This document shows positions 19,700 to 31,680 of a stretch of DNA of 64,000 nt, piece by piece. The position numbers and the translations under genes were made by a program. The notes under the pieces were generated by a model. The model searched no databases. It was not told where the DNA came from and saw only the letters and a list, made by a program, of their open reading frames with translations. Each line of letters begins with the position of its first letter. The stretch's first letter is position 1. Source of the stretch: Stenopsyche tienmushanensis (taxonomy: Eukaryota; Arthropoda; Insecta; Trichoptera; Stenopsychidae); contig WACJ01000075.1 of the NCBI GenBank assembly GCA_008973525.1, forward strand, positions 434,001-498,000, read 5' to 3'.

Positions 19700-21790
19700 A
19701 CTGAAATCCCGAATGTCCCTACCTCCCAATGGAGTGTATTTTGCTGAGATTGGCTTTTAGGGACCGTAGTCAGCATTGCAACACTCAACACGTATGTCTA
19801 AGCTTGATGCAAGATTGCTTGAATTCAAAAGAACACAGGCAAGAGTGCTGTTAAGAATACTTCAAGCTGTGGCTTCAGATATGAGGACTCATGATATTTT
19901 TTAGCTTATAATGATGACAGAATAAAATAAAGTCTATTTCTGAGTAAAAAATGAAGTATTTGTAGTTATTTTCTGGGATGATGAAGAATTTTTGCAGCTA
20001 GAAATTATGTTAATAACTCAACTATCTAGCTTGAATTATTGTTAGGCATTCACAAAAAAGCTTTAACTACATAAATAAATATCATAGAATATATTAAGCA
20101 TCCTGTTGTTGAGAAAAATGAATTTTAAAGTCAAATAACGTTTTTAAATGTGTATGCTATTAAATTATGCAATTATTCAATAGATGGCAATATACTTGTG
20201 TAAATTTAATAATATTGCTTGAGATAAAATTTTTGCTCCAAAAATATTTCAAATTGATTTAATATTGAAAGCAATATTTTATAATAAAATGTATATAGGG
20301 AATTTTAAGAATAAAAAATATGAACAATAGATGTCTATAGTTCTTACAAGATGATAATTTATAATATTTTTATTATGATTATTTAAAAAAGGTTTGAATC
20401 TTGGATAAATTTAATTATTATTATTTCTGAGGTAAAAGATGTCTCTGTAAATTGCATAATCCTGGATATGCATGACCTAAAAACGAGGTTGATAATATTT
20501 GGGTCAGACCACCTCTAGGGTCTGCTCAGGGCTGGAGTTGCTCGACGAGGGTAAGCCTCGTAAATAGGTCAGACAAATTTCATCAATTGAACTACATAAG
20601 GCACGTAAAGCACTCGACAACAATTTAAGGATAATATGAAATTAAGATTTACCTTCAACACATTAATATAATTTTGCTTTACAATAGATCAAAATGTATT
20701 TGCTTCGTTTGGATATTTTTGCATTTGGATACGTGCAAAAATAAAAAGAAATATGGTAACACATTGAATGGGCAATCTTGGCATAAATAACGATATAAAA
20801 TTTATAAGGCAAAGGGATCTTGTGGAAAATCCAATTCCTTGGCGATTCATTATTTTTGGGCTCCAGCATCCCTGTTCCACAATCCGATAAATTTGAAAAC
20901 AATTGTAATCCCTTTACCTGTAAATGGTTCTATTTTCTAGCCGGTTCAATATGTGTTAACCGACCGAAAAAAACAAACATTTTGTGTTTTTACATGAAAG
21001 CTGTGAAAGCTTTAAATAACAAATTTTCAATTTTGAATCATTCGTATTAAGGCACATGGTTTGATTTTAACACATCCCTTTGTTCTCTAAATTTTCACCC
21101 CCAAATCGATATGACTCTAGCAATCAAACAATTCTTCAAGCATTGGACGATTAATCATTTCAATATTATTTGATGAATAGTCATACCATAAATATAAATC
21201 TTTATAAATCTAGATCAAACACCAGACTGTGCCCAATGATTATATGAAGAAAAAAACCACAGTCTGCGGTCGAGACATTAGCGTACTAAATCACATTTTT
21301 AACGCACAATTTGTGCGTTGAAGCGTCTAGACTTCATTTTGTATTTTATGAATATATTTTTTATACACATGATTCAGAGATATTAAAAATGTTCAAATTT
21401 GTATTGTACACTATTGGATTTACCTTCATATTCCCTATATAGTGTCATCTTCATCTGTTCGCCTTGTTATATAACCTGCCCACTTCGATTGCAAAAATAC
21501 TAATATACTGTAGGAAAATTAATTATTCGCAAAATAAACTATATTTGATTGATCTGCATGTATGTCTGTCTGTTCTCTATGTAATTCAAGACTGAATTAT
21601 TTAAATCAAATACTGAACTGACGTTGCTCTCAAAATATTGGCACCGATGTGTGGTCACCTTTTCAATTCTAAATTTTGTTATAAATAGTTTGATCTATGC
21701 ATTGTAAAATGTATGAAGCTTGAACATTCTGATCTTCATCCACATTTCGAGGCCTCTTCAATTAAAAGATAGCTACATACTCAACAAATT
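19700..21790. other. AT-rich interval, no gene seen
   Basis: No recognised gene or repeat copy. Small frames at 20660-21050 and 21720-21938 have no family likeness. A GC-richer patch at 20510-20570 lacks a conserved RNA pattern that I can identify. Confidence 0.5.
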
Positions 21791-21839
21791 CAGTTCGTTT
21801 ATGCGATCAAAAATGCATTTATTTCGGAACAAAATGAAT

Positions 21840-22395
21840 GTACAGATTTATCAAAGTATTGTCCATCGCCGGTTACTACTTTTTCCTACCTCTCAGGCAA
21901 TTTTTGAATTCCATCTCGAAAAATATCTTGTCTTTTAAGACGATCCGAGATAGGAGCTAATTTTAGATTTCTACGAAAGAAGTGAACCAGTGAGCTGCCA
22001 AATTGTGCTGCATCTATTGGAACAACCAGTGATCAGAAGGAGCAATGTCTGAAGAATATGGTTGGTGCGGTAAAATATCCCATTTGAGCGTTTCAAAATG
22101 TTTTTTTTATGTATTTTGCAACACAAAGCCGAGCCTTGTCATGCAAAAGAATAACGTTGTCATGTATTTGCTCGTATTTCGGCCATATTTCTTGTAATAC
22201 ACGGTTCAAACGAATCAATTGTAGCCTATAGCGATCGCCCGTAATGGAACACCCTTTTGGTCCCACCAGATACACAGCATCACTTTCGAAACATGAATAT
22301 TCGGTTTTTGTATTGATATTGATCACAGTCATAATCGCCTTTCAATGTCGCCTCTCGGTTTCAGTTCATGAGGCATCCAATTGCCTTGCTTTTGA
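21840..22395 (-). pseudogene. Mariner transposase, C-terminal part
   Basis: Reads KQGNWMPHELKPR next to the MITE, then VMLCIWWDQKG, GDRYRLQLIRLNRVLQE, VILLHDKARLCVAKYI, and in a shifted frame SSDIAPSDHWLF. These are the mariner landmarks around the second and third catalytic Asp. The stretch between the PHEL block and the CIWWDQ block, which should carry the first catalytic Asp (TGDEKW region), is deleted, and at least two frameshifts are present (near 22250 and 22094). The copy is inactive. Confidence 0.78.
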
Positions 22396-23144
22396 CAGGG
22401 CCGTAACAAGGATATGGCAAGGCAGGCGCCCGCCACGGGCACAACTGGGCTTGGGGTGCAAAACGCAGTCAAGAGTTGTACATAATTTTTATTTTACTTG
22501 ACCATTCTACTTTACACGAATCAACACTGATTGACTCTGTCCGTTTTTACAATAGATACTAAGTTATCTAATCCCTCTTTTATTCGATATCGCTTAAAGA
22601 TTGGGTAGACTCAGCCGGCATAAGCCCGCAATAAAATAAAGACAACAATATTTGCGACCGATTGTAAAATTTATACAACCCACCCGATCAGTATTCTTCG
22701 GATAACTTAGTTTTGTAATAAGAGTTCGTAATCGTTCTGTAGACATGTTTGAATATGGCGTCCGGTCGCGAGGCGCTCATTTGTCATGTTAGCGGTCCGA
22801 AAAGTGGACCGGTTGGACACGCAAATCTTGTCGATGCGTAAATGTGTACCAGGGACCTTCTATGATCTGTCGATCACGAAAGCCCCCTCAAAGGCTAATT
22901 TACATAGGTGGATGAAGTCGCGAACGAGTTTAGACTTCTCACCACCCATATAAAACTATATTTTTATCTATCTTAACTGTTTTTTTAGTTTTAAGCTACA
23001 AAATCTAGCTAGTTTCTCACCCGCGCTCAGAGCACAAGTGGTCACTCGGTCATCCAATGCCATTTTGTGTATTTTCTTCATCATTCTGGGAATGTGCAAG
23101 TTAGATATTGGCCATAGGTGCTTCATACCCTCGTTACGGCTCCA
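22396..23144. mobile_element. hAT-type MITE (family H), copy 1
   Basis: Left terminus CAGGGCCGTAACAAGG (22396-22411); right terminus a decayed complement around CCTCGTTACGGCTC (23129-23144). The interior shares several blocks with 62996-63313, including CGCCACGGGC or close variants, AAAACGCAG, AATAAGAGTTCGTAAT and GGCGTCCG. No coding capacity. An 8-bp target duplication could not be confirmed. It interrupts the mariner transposase. Confidence 0.72.
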
Positions 23145-23149
23145 TAGAT

Positions 23150-23400
23150 TTCAATCGGACAGAAACTGATTATTGAGTCACCCCCAATGATTCTGCAGGC
23201 TTCTCTTACAATTGATTCGGATTTTCATCGAGTAATGCCCCTAACTCCTTGTCTTTGAACTTCTTTGGCTGTCCAGAGCGAGGCTTGTCTTCAACACTGA
23301 AATCACTATTCTTGAAACGTCGATCCCTACATGATTTATCAGTTGCGACATTGTCACCATAAACTTCCACAAACATTCGATACGCATCAGCCACACTTAT
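23150..23400 (-). pseudogene. Mariner transposase, N-terminal part
   Basis: The minus frame reads ADAYRMFVEVYGDNVATD, then FKNSDFSVEDKPRSGQPKKF and ALLDENPNQL: the helix-turn-helix and linker of mariner transposases (YG...C, DFSVEDK.RSG.P). It continues with stops interspersed (ESLGVTQ, SVRLKSM) up to the MITE border. This part would bind the terminal repeats. Confidence 0.78.
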
Positions 23401-23459
23401 CTTTCAATTAAAGCAAAAAAACTAAAACCTGCAGCAAATGCTGCTTAGTTAACACAAAA

Positions 23460-24590
23460 TTTGATATAAGCAACATAGTATCACTATGAACCATTCATAA
23501 CAGCCAGAGCTATTTTTAAATATGGACCAAACTAATTTGCACTCCTGCATGTCTGTTTGTCTGTCTAATATACTTGTCTGTTCGTTACACAGTTTGATTG
23601 ATCCATATCAATATTTTAAATGATTTACAATTTTACAAATAATGTTTTAAAACTGTGCGATTGAACATTTTCTCAACAGGGTAATTTTATTATGTCCAAA
23701 ACTTGCTACATATTTCTTTTTCAATATAAACAAGTCCGCATTATTAATATTTTCAAATATAATTAATCACATTGTAGGGAGCCCAAGCAAACAGTATCGA
23801 TGTTGTTTGCATGTTTATCTTTAAAAAAAACATTGACCAATTTCAATCATACTTGGGACGAATTATACACCCTCAGGCTCCCCGTGGAATATCACAACGT
23901 CTCAATTCGTTTTTAATTAAATTCCTCCTATTTGAACGCGACAATCCCACCTCACATTATGCGCCATATCAATATGAAAGACTTTAATTTAATTTTTCTC
24001 GCATAAACAGACCTATTGTACGGCTTTTATGATTCCCGGCGCTTAATAACGTCTGGGGCTTTGTAATTTGGCATAAAAATGACAGGGCTATTTTCATCTC
24101 CGCGGAGGATTTCCTTAAAACGTTTCACCTCATGCGCTGCGGAAATGAAGAAATGCGTTAAGAAGAAATTGCTTCCGGTTAGCGCGCCCGTGTTTGGATA
24201 CATTGTGGGTCATATGATAGCTGGATGTGTGATTATTTTTAAATGTTGTGTGTTTCGTGTATATGCTTATAATGGATATTCGTATTGCGTGTTTAAAGCA
24301 AGCCCATTGTACTAAGCCCTGGTACAATTTGATTGCTTTGTGGAGCTGTCAACGATCTTGACCTATTTTGGTGGTCAACCCATTTCGACTGTATATAATG
24401 TTGAGCCTTCGACGAAGAAAATCATCAAGTTGCATGTAAATATGTTTGTTTATGTAATGTACGCCTGCAGTTTTATAAGGGCAATCGAAAAGTAAGACCT
24501 AAGGTTGGTATATTGGGGTAGATCTCGCAGATCACGCAAATAAACATATAACAGCGAAATTTTTACCATATATTTATTCATATTTTACTA
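23460..24590. other. No gene seen; possible unique regulatory DNA
   Basis: No repeat copy is recognised. The section 23930-24200 is more GC-balanced than its surroundings, has no stop-free family-like frame, and does not recur in the window. It could be conserved non-coding DNA, but only a cross-species alignment would show that. Confidence 0.4.
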
Positions 24591-25200
24591 CTCACCAACA
24601 CGATGAAGGCTACTAAATCGAGACATTCCCGTCGAAATCTGGTCGCTTGGAAACAGTGGCGTAACTACTAATTGGCGAGCTTAAGCGACGCCTAAGGGCA
24701 GTAACTATTTAATCTATGTATACATATATACAACACATATATGTTTTCCAAATTGTTATGTATAAACCTTTCCCTACCGGTGATGTATTTACTACACCTC
24801 GACTCGATAATGGGAATATCGATATGAAATATAATAGCTATGGGGTTCAAATTTTTGGTATTCCTTCGTAATATAATTACGAATCACATCAAAGTATTAT
24901 TGTATATAAGTATTCATGTGCAGCGACAGAAATAAATAATTTGTCGGGAAATCTGGAATTTTGCGAGTTTTAGTCCGTGTCTTAGCAGAAAGGAATTTTA
25001 TCAGTCACATTGATGTTGTTATACGAAAATGGGGGCTCACGCGGTTATCAACTAGCATTTAAATATCTGATGACGATACCTCCAACGAGCGTGCATTTTC
25101 AGCAGCAGGTTGCCTGGCTACCAAAATCAGATCCAGACTAAATGACGAAACACTCGATGTTTAATGTTACTTCGGGCATATTTTCAAAATAATATTTTAA
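24590..25200 (+). mobile_element. hAT element remnant, copy 2
   Basis: Starts with the repeat shared in reverse with 10060-10245 (ACACGATGAAGGCTACTAAA, CAGTGGCGTAACTACTAATT), then the block shared with 19320-19540, then a transposase C-terminus. The two-step sharing suggests one hAT family whose different parts survive at 10, 19 and 24.6 kb. Confidence 0.65.
25000..25193 (+). pseudogene. hAT transposase C-terminal domain, copy 2
   Basis: In one frame: KWGLTRLSTSI, stop, then DDDTSNERAFSAAGCLATKI and RSRLNDETLDV, stop. ERAFSAAG...L followed by the leucine-rich end is the hAT dimerisation domain. One-base changes relative to copy 1 break the LMLLRA end. The upstream Trp-Trp-type motif of hAT proteins is reduced to a single W. 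Confidence 0.72.
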
Positions 25201-25297
25201 TTTTTAAGTGTTTTAATTATTTATTTTTGAATTTTGGTCTTGTCTTAAATAATTAAAATTCTTTCGACTTCAAGCAATTTTTTATATTAAACAAATG

Positions 25298-25567
25298 GAC
25301 TTATTTTTAATTTTTGATCAAATTTATCAATGTAATTTCTTAAGCTATTGAAAATCCTGGTCTCGCGAAAAACGCGTTTAAAGTTTCTAATTCGTTCATC
25401 ACCAAGAAAATTTTGACTCACCATTAATCTGCTATTTCTGTTTTATATATTAAACCTTCAGTATCTCCAAAAAAATCTTGCAAATCCGACTGTTGCTCCC
25501 TGGCATCAGCTCTAGTTCTTTTAGCTAGTTCTAAGTCTTTCGGAGCGGTAGATACGCGCTTCATTAC
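25298..25567 (-). other. Two coding-like short frames, overlapping stop-start
   Basis: Minus strand: a 46-codon frame (25567-25430) rich in Lys, Glu, Asp, Arg and Ala (MKRVSTAPKDLELAKRT..., SDLQDFFGDTEGLIYK) ends TAATG, where a second 44-codon frame begins (MVSQNFLGDERIRNFKRVF, ..., YIDKFD). Composition and codon pattern look coding rather than random. I do not recognise a family. It may be one broken protein with a single frameshift, possibly part of another transposon, or chance. Confidence 0.3.
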
Positions 25568-25788
25568 GACGATAGGCGTAAACTTGAGTTATGTAGCTAA
25601 TTTACATCCTATATTAACTAAAACTTTCAAAATGCCATTAAATCCTTCATTGAAGATAATCACGATAAGAAAAGTTGCTATTTCAACGATCTTTGTGCCA
25701 GAATACAGGTGTATAAGAGCGAAAGTCCACATCAATGAATATAATGATTCATTGTTATTTTGTGTAGTTGCTCCTAAACATCTGGTAA

Positions 25789-26142
25789 AGAAAATCTTCT
25801 GCAGTCAGAGGTGGCTTATGGCGATGGATATTATTGAGTTCTCCATCAGCTTCAACCTTGTGCTATTTTGCATCAGTTGTCTTCGCCTGCTGGACAACAG
25901 TAATTTCGGCACTAGAAATGGAAAAAGAGGGACCAAAAACGTGTAATATAGAATTTATAAGAAATTTTGTTTCGACTTCAGATGGAGAGATCCCAACCGC
26001 GAGACTTTCTGACGACGAACATATCCCGAAAACGGCGAAGAAAAGACGTTTTAGATCACGACCACGACTCTTTCATTACTTCTCGATTAAAAAACGTAGC
26101 TCACTAGATTCGCGTTATCGCATCGATGTAATTACGCTATAA
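25789..26142 (+). CDS. Possible exon of a small secreted, basic protein
   Basis: Open from 25789 (after TAA 25786-25788) to TAA at 26140-26142. A possible splice acceptor (CTTCTGCAG, or TCAG just after) lies at 25796-25806. The frame reads LLSSPSASTLCYFASVVFAC then WTTVISALEMEKEG, like a signal peptide with cleavage after SA, followed by a polar region with basic clusters KKRRFRSRPR and IKKR that would suit prohormone cleavage. No Met lies before the hydrophobic stretch, so a start would be in an upstream exon. The family is not recognised, and an overlapping 120-codon frame is probably a shadow. Confidence 0.28.
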   Translation, partial: RKSSAVRGGLWRWILLSSPSASTLCYFASVVFACWTTVISALEMEKEGPKTCNIEFIRNFVSTSDGEIPTARLSDDEHIPKTAKKRRFRSRPRLFHYFSIKKRSSLDSRYRIDVITL

Positions 26143-26149
26143 TTATTTG

Positions 26150-28520
26150 ATTAACATTAATGTCAAAATATTATAATTATATAATTATAGCAATAGCTTA
26201 AAGGGGATGATTATAAAAGATTAGCATTAATATAAGAGCTAATTAACTACGATAAATTAGTTTATTTAAACACATTTCTAACATAAATTTAATCAGTACA
26301 CCTTAAGAGAGTGCTTCATTGAAAACTTAAATAATTATGAGCTTTTAATTGGCTATTTCAACGAGCCCTTGTGCTTAATCAACCTATCGCTTTGATAAAA
26401 GCTCCTCGATTACTTGTATTAACTTAGCTTTCTGATTTGAGGAACCGGTTAATTCAAAGCTGGATTTGGAGGATCAAAATGATTTGTCCCCATTCAAGAA
26501 TTTTGGTCGAGTTGAAGCCTATAATTTTCATAGGAGCAACAAGCTGATTCATCTTCCGTCGCTATACAATCCCTTTACGTAACTTTCTTCATTTTTCTTA
26601 TTTGAATACATTTTTGTCCAAAAAATGGCATTGAACATGAAGAACAAAGACTATAATTTTCGGCGTCGTTTCTTCCATATTTTCATACATCGCTCGCAGC
26701 TGACACTTTGGAATAAGATGTCTTTTATTATATAAGATTCAATAAAATATACACGCAACGCAGCATTCAGAGTTATGTTAGTGAAGCTTCTCAATTGTGT
26801 AAAATTTATATAATGTCCGCCAGATAGAAAATTTATCAAATTAAAAGAAAAATTCGAGTTTGAACGCTTTTATCTCCGTCCGAAATTTAATCGGATCCTT
26901 AAGTAAAAGCCCTTTTGCAGTAAGTTTTAATTAATGGTGGCATCTCAAATGAGTCCATTCGAGGGCTTTGTAATTTTAACTGAAATTCATGGGAGTTGAT
27001 TAAAAAAATAACCCGCTCAATGAGATGTTCTATTTATGTTATGACTACAAAACATTGATAGGTCCATTGCAAATTTTCTATCTAACTTTTGGGTTCCTCG
27101 AACATTACCATGGAAATTTGTTTGCTCAAAGTATTTTTTGGGTCAAATTACTAATAAAAACTATGTGCGTTGCTAAAGTTTTAATTGAAATTGACATTTG
27201 AGGTGAAAATGTCCCGAACTATGTAAAAGTAGAAAATCGTATTTTGCCCTTCCCTTTAATATTTTTTCTCCAAATCTCATATTATAAATGCAAATGAGCT
27301 ATAATATTACGTGCAAACCGTCTAATTGAAGCAATATTTCATCTGTGAGTCTATGGGAACGCTTATAAAATTAAATAGTATTCCGAATCAGTTTTATGTA
27401 TCAAACAAATACATATTTTCTTATTAATTAACCCTATCGGACCGGAAATCGTGAGACAGAGACGAGCGTTTTGCATCTCATCATACATTCGTGCATTGAT
27501 GGCAAATTTGTGTCGTAAAGATACCCCTACACGTCTAAACAGGCCCAGGCTCTCAGGCTCAGCATTCTAAAGAATCTTTTAACCGTCATTAAATTTTAGG
27601 TGTAATTAACTAAAATCATTATTGTTGGATAAGCTATTAGGCTCTTTCAACAAAGATAAGACAACTTTTGTTCGTGTTGTCCTAAAAGCAGACGTTTGTT
27701 TTGATAATTTAGATATTTGCATCATTCTTATCGTTGATCAATTTTGTTATTCCCTCTTGACTGTTCTGGGGTGACGTCATTAGCCGAGTATCACCACTCT
27801 AAGCTAACAGAAAAATGGATTTACTCGAGCTTGTTTCTCGCATCGTCTCAGTCGAGTCTCGCAGCTGGATTATTTTGATGTGATCTCCTACTGGATCCAC
27901 ACATAATTAAAATAGATCAAAATTGAATCGAACAATGATTAAGCAGCAAAATGATACATGAATTATTGTCTCAAATCAGTCAATCATAAATGGCCCTGCT
28001 CAATTTCATTGATCATCTCATTTGAACGTTATTGACGTACATGATTGGCAGTGTTGTGCTTATAAATACATTAGCATTGTATATTATTCAGTCTTACTTT
28101 GAAATTTAGCCCTTATTTAAATGAGTATAGATTTGGAGGTACGTCTAATGGAGCAAATCGTTTATGTCATTTAAGAAGGAATTGATAATGATCTTGTTAT
28201 CGATTTGCATGCTGGATGTAGTGCTTAAAAATATTCGGGTGATGAGGGCTAATATACATTTTTCATTCATCCCCATTTATTTGCGGCTCAAATATTTAGG
28301 CTTTGATCTTCGGCTGAATTCATTATTCATTACCATTCATGAGATGTGCTCGAGATAGATTATAGGTTAAATGCTGTAATTATTTGATGTTGTTGAAGGG
28401 ATTCGTTGATGTTTGAGTGTGTTGGGATTCGTAATTGGCTTGTTTTCCCGTGGTACATTTGATATGTTGGAAAACAAAAATCTGAAAATTGAGAATCGTG
28501 GGAGAAATCTTTTCGCCCTT
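26150..28520. other. AT-rich interval, no gene seen
   Basis: No coding or repeat signal that I can support. A perfect CRE-type octamer TGACGTCA is at 27773-27780. TTAACCCTATCGGACCGG at about 27428 resembles a piggyBac-type MITE end but has no visible partner. Confidence 0.45.
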
Positions 28521-28539
28521 CACGATTTTCAGACGCAGA

Positions 28540-29110
28540 AACATAACGGGTCGTATCCATAACAACCTAGAAAACCGAGCGACAGCCTACGCGCGAACCA
28601 AAATAGCTGTGAGACCAGCTCTGACCGCATCAGCCCGATATATCGGTCCTTTTTCGTTTGGATTGTAGGTCGACGTTGGCGAAAGGGATGCCTATGGGGA
28701 GGTGGGTGTGCTTTTGGCTCGGTACTGTCATCGGAAAACGAAGGGGGGTTGATATGGCGGAGGCTTTTGCACACGCGCATGAAGCCCTGTGTGTCCATGT
28801 TGGTTTTGCCAAACGAGGACGGCTCTCGACGTGTCTTCGTTTGATTTATCGTAATATTAATCAATCTGGGCGCTTAAATCGGCCATCTTTGTCATACGTC
28901 AATTATCTGTGTCTCGCAACCGTAGTGATTTAAGCGTCAGATTGTCGCGCGATTTGGCTTTGAGAAATCGGTTTCGGAAGGACTTTTTTTCGGATCGTTT
29001 CGATTCTGGAAGGATAGTCCGAGTTTCAATCGTTGTTTGAATGAAGGCCGGTCAGAAGTCGGTAAGTACGTAAGCAGTTGTAACAAAATCGATATTCGCG
29101 AGCGACCGGG
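28540..29110. other. GC-richer unique island upstream of promoter candidate
   Basis: Clearly higher in G+C than most of the window and not matching any repeat family here. Open frames exist on both strands over 28529-28933, but none resembles a known protein, so they may only reflect base composition. A good splice-donor sequence, G|GTAAGTACG, is at 29061-29062. Confidence 0.4.
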
Positions 29111-29220
29111 ACGAATATATACGGCGCAAGGGCCAGTCAGCCAGTCGGCGTGGTGAAGTGCAAGTAACGCAGCGACATCCCACAACCGTAGCTCTCCAGG
29201 ATAGCGGGATAAGGTTAGTG
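29111..29220 (+). promoter_or_regulatory. Candidate RNA polymerase II core promoter with first exon
   Basis: TATATAC at 29116-29122 is followed 20-30 bp on by CAGTCAGCCAGTCGG, which holds arthropod initiator-like TCAG/CAGTC steps (possible +1 at about 29138-29146). A strong donor-like AAG|GTTAGT lies at 29211-29219. Together these fit a TATA promoter with a short non-coding first exon of about 70 bp. There is no ATG with a long frame before the donor. The evidence is motif spacing only. Confidence 0.33.
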
Positions 29221-31680
29221 CCTGTATCATATCGGCAACTCATTCGATCGGGTTTAAATGTGCGATCGCGTAAAGCGAGGGAGCAATGCGAACACTGTTT
29301 CCCCCCCGTCGGCCGATGTGCTGTCAAAATTTACATGTGTCATAGTGAGCCTGGGAAAATCGATATGTGATATGGGATGCCGATATATTGCAATTGCATA
29401 CCAATTTATCCTGGAATATACGTCGTTATACATCGAATACAGGCAATGTGGCGTGTTTGTCAAAATTAACGTGTGACATTGAATGGCATGCAGGAAAATC
29501 GATTAAATGCCGTCGAAATCCTCTCACAGAAAACCTTCACATTTTAATATAACCCCCCATAAAAACCAAAAAATACACACACAATAAAATACGTCATAGT
29601 TTTGTTGTCAATTGAAACTTGTATTAAAATCGATATCTTATCAGAAACCGGTTTAATTCGTTTTAAACAAGCATTCACTTAAGTAGCAAAGTACAATTCA
29701 TTGAGCGATTTTTATTCCATATAATTCTTAAATATTATAAAATCACTTTATTATGTATTTAAAAGCGTATAATCGACTAAAATTGGATCCCAGTGGGGTA
29801 TTTTTATATTCATTCCACGTGCTCAAATTTAAATTTGGTTCGTTTAATACCGTATATGGTCTAATTAATCACACTAGAACGATCCTGGAGGGTGTTCACG
29901 TTCCTAGCTGCCACAACTCCATCCTACAACACCCGACCATCTGACGGGAGGAACTTTCTGTTAATAAACACACTTAATTCGCCAAAAAATAATACAAACT
30001 CAAGCAGGGCAAAAATGCGTCGTACAACCCGCTACGATGGCTCATCGATTTGTCCCGAAATAGTAGTCTATTTTCGTACCGAGGCATTGATAAGCTATCG
30101 CCCAATATGCAAATAATGCAAATTTTTCGTCTTCCAAGCGATACACGCACCGAATACACACAATAACGATTCAATTAAGCGTTGAAACAACCAGCGCTTT
30201 ACTCAGTTCTATCCGATCGAGCATACAAATTTATAGCGCGTTCGAACGCATTTGGTAGATGCATTCAGCCAGTGGCGCGTATGAATTCGCTCATGTGATT
30301 CAAACGCACTACATATTATATGGTCGGTTCGAATGCAATCTGTAAATCGCTCCCTATTTCGGAGCAATTCATATTTTAAGATCAGCGTGATACACCCGGG
30401 AGTGCCCAATAATGGATCCCACACTTTATGTAATACATTTTTACATCGTGATTCCCTCTCGGAATTGTGTTTATTTAATCATTCCCTTTGAAAGGTCGAA
30501 AATCATGCTGAAAGCTCGAATAAAAAATATTTATACTGTATTTTTCATCGTTAAAGCATACTGAAGTTGTTCTGAGAGCCGACGAAAAAATGCTTTCCAA
30601 TATCCAAAATAAATTTCAAAAATACCCCACTCCTTTGATGAGAGGAGCTCTTGCGTCTTAGTGAATTCCTCGAAAATCTCTTTCATAATAACTCCGCCTT
30701 TCGCTTATCTAAGTACGGATCAATTTTCTTTGGAAATATTCCTTTGAAAGCCCCGAGCAAGAAAAATGGTGCGAATGAAAAATTTTGGTTCAAACTTATG
30801 AATATATTTAATTAACGGTCTTTCGAGTGAGTGGATCATTATGTAAAACGGAGATAATGAAAAGACCTTCTGCTAACAGGTCAAGGATGAGAGCTACAAA
30901 ATAAATGCTCGGATTATTATTTTATGAACATACGTGGGCTTAGCCGATGGCAAATAGGCTTAAATTTTTCCAGGAGAATAAAAAAAAATTAAACGACCCA
31001 AACACGAAACTGTTGAATTGCCGTATTAAAATTCAGCAAGAGTTTCATTTTTCTACTCATGCTGACTAAGTATTATACGTATTTATGTAACATAGGGATA
31101 TCCAATACGTTCTGAAAATTGTATCAATTTTTTTCCAAATTACAACATGTTGTGCACGAGTTTTTTGCCCGATCAAAAACATTGTAATGTTAATATTTGT
31201 AAGCAAACAGATTGACTTTAAATTATTAGCATCAAAATGTTTTTAAACAGATTCAATCATTAAATATCATATAAAGCTTAACATATGCTAAAAAAAATTA
31301 CATTCAATCAATAGCTAATTGGTATGAAAAATACAGGTATCACAAGACTGAGTGTTTTAATTAAAACACCATGAGTTTATGAGTCAATTTTCGATATGTA
31401 AATTTCTTAAATCCACAGAAAATATTTGCATTTTATGAATCTTATCTTATTATGTAATGTACCCGTCTTTGTCTTGATGAACTGTATGAATTCACATTAA
31501 CGATTTTCGATGGGCAGTGTAGCCGAAATTATGATCTGAGGAAGTCCTTGCATCTTCGAGATTGCTCGCTGCTTTAAATTTTAGGCAGATATATTCTTCA
31601 ACTAAGCACGATTTAATCATACTTTTTATAGTTGTGTGGAGCTTCAAATATAAGCATTCTTCTTGCGTCGCATAATGCTT
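29221..31680. other. No gene seen; octamer and unique sequence
   Basis: No transposon match. A perfect POU octamer ATGCAAAT is at 30107-30114, followed directly by a near second copy. The sections 29880-30420 are moderately GC-balanced and non-repetitive within this window; 30450-31680 is AT-rich without recognisable content. Confidence 0.4.

Larger units (their letters stand above)
21800..23450 (-). mobile_element. Mariner element split by a hAT-type MITE
   Basis: Minus-strand mariner transposase pieces lie on both sides of a MITE at 22396-23144. The outer boundaries are approximate because no clear mariner terminal repeats were found. Gene order on the minus strand is N-terminal part (23400-23150), MITE, then C-terminal part (22395 down to about 21840), so the MITE landed in an existing copy. 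Confidence 0.75.

Noticed and set aside
25584..25946. 120-codon plus-strand frame overlapping the secreted-protein candidate
   Set aside because: The first half lies upstream of the possible splice acceptor and is AT-driven; the alternative frame looks more coding. A GKR motif near its end is noted but is not sufficient.
28529..28933. Overlapping 111- and 91-codon frames on opposite strands
   Set aside because: Both follow from higher GC content and few stops; neither shows a domain, and both cannot be genes at once.
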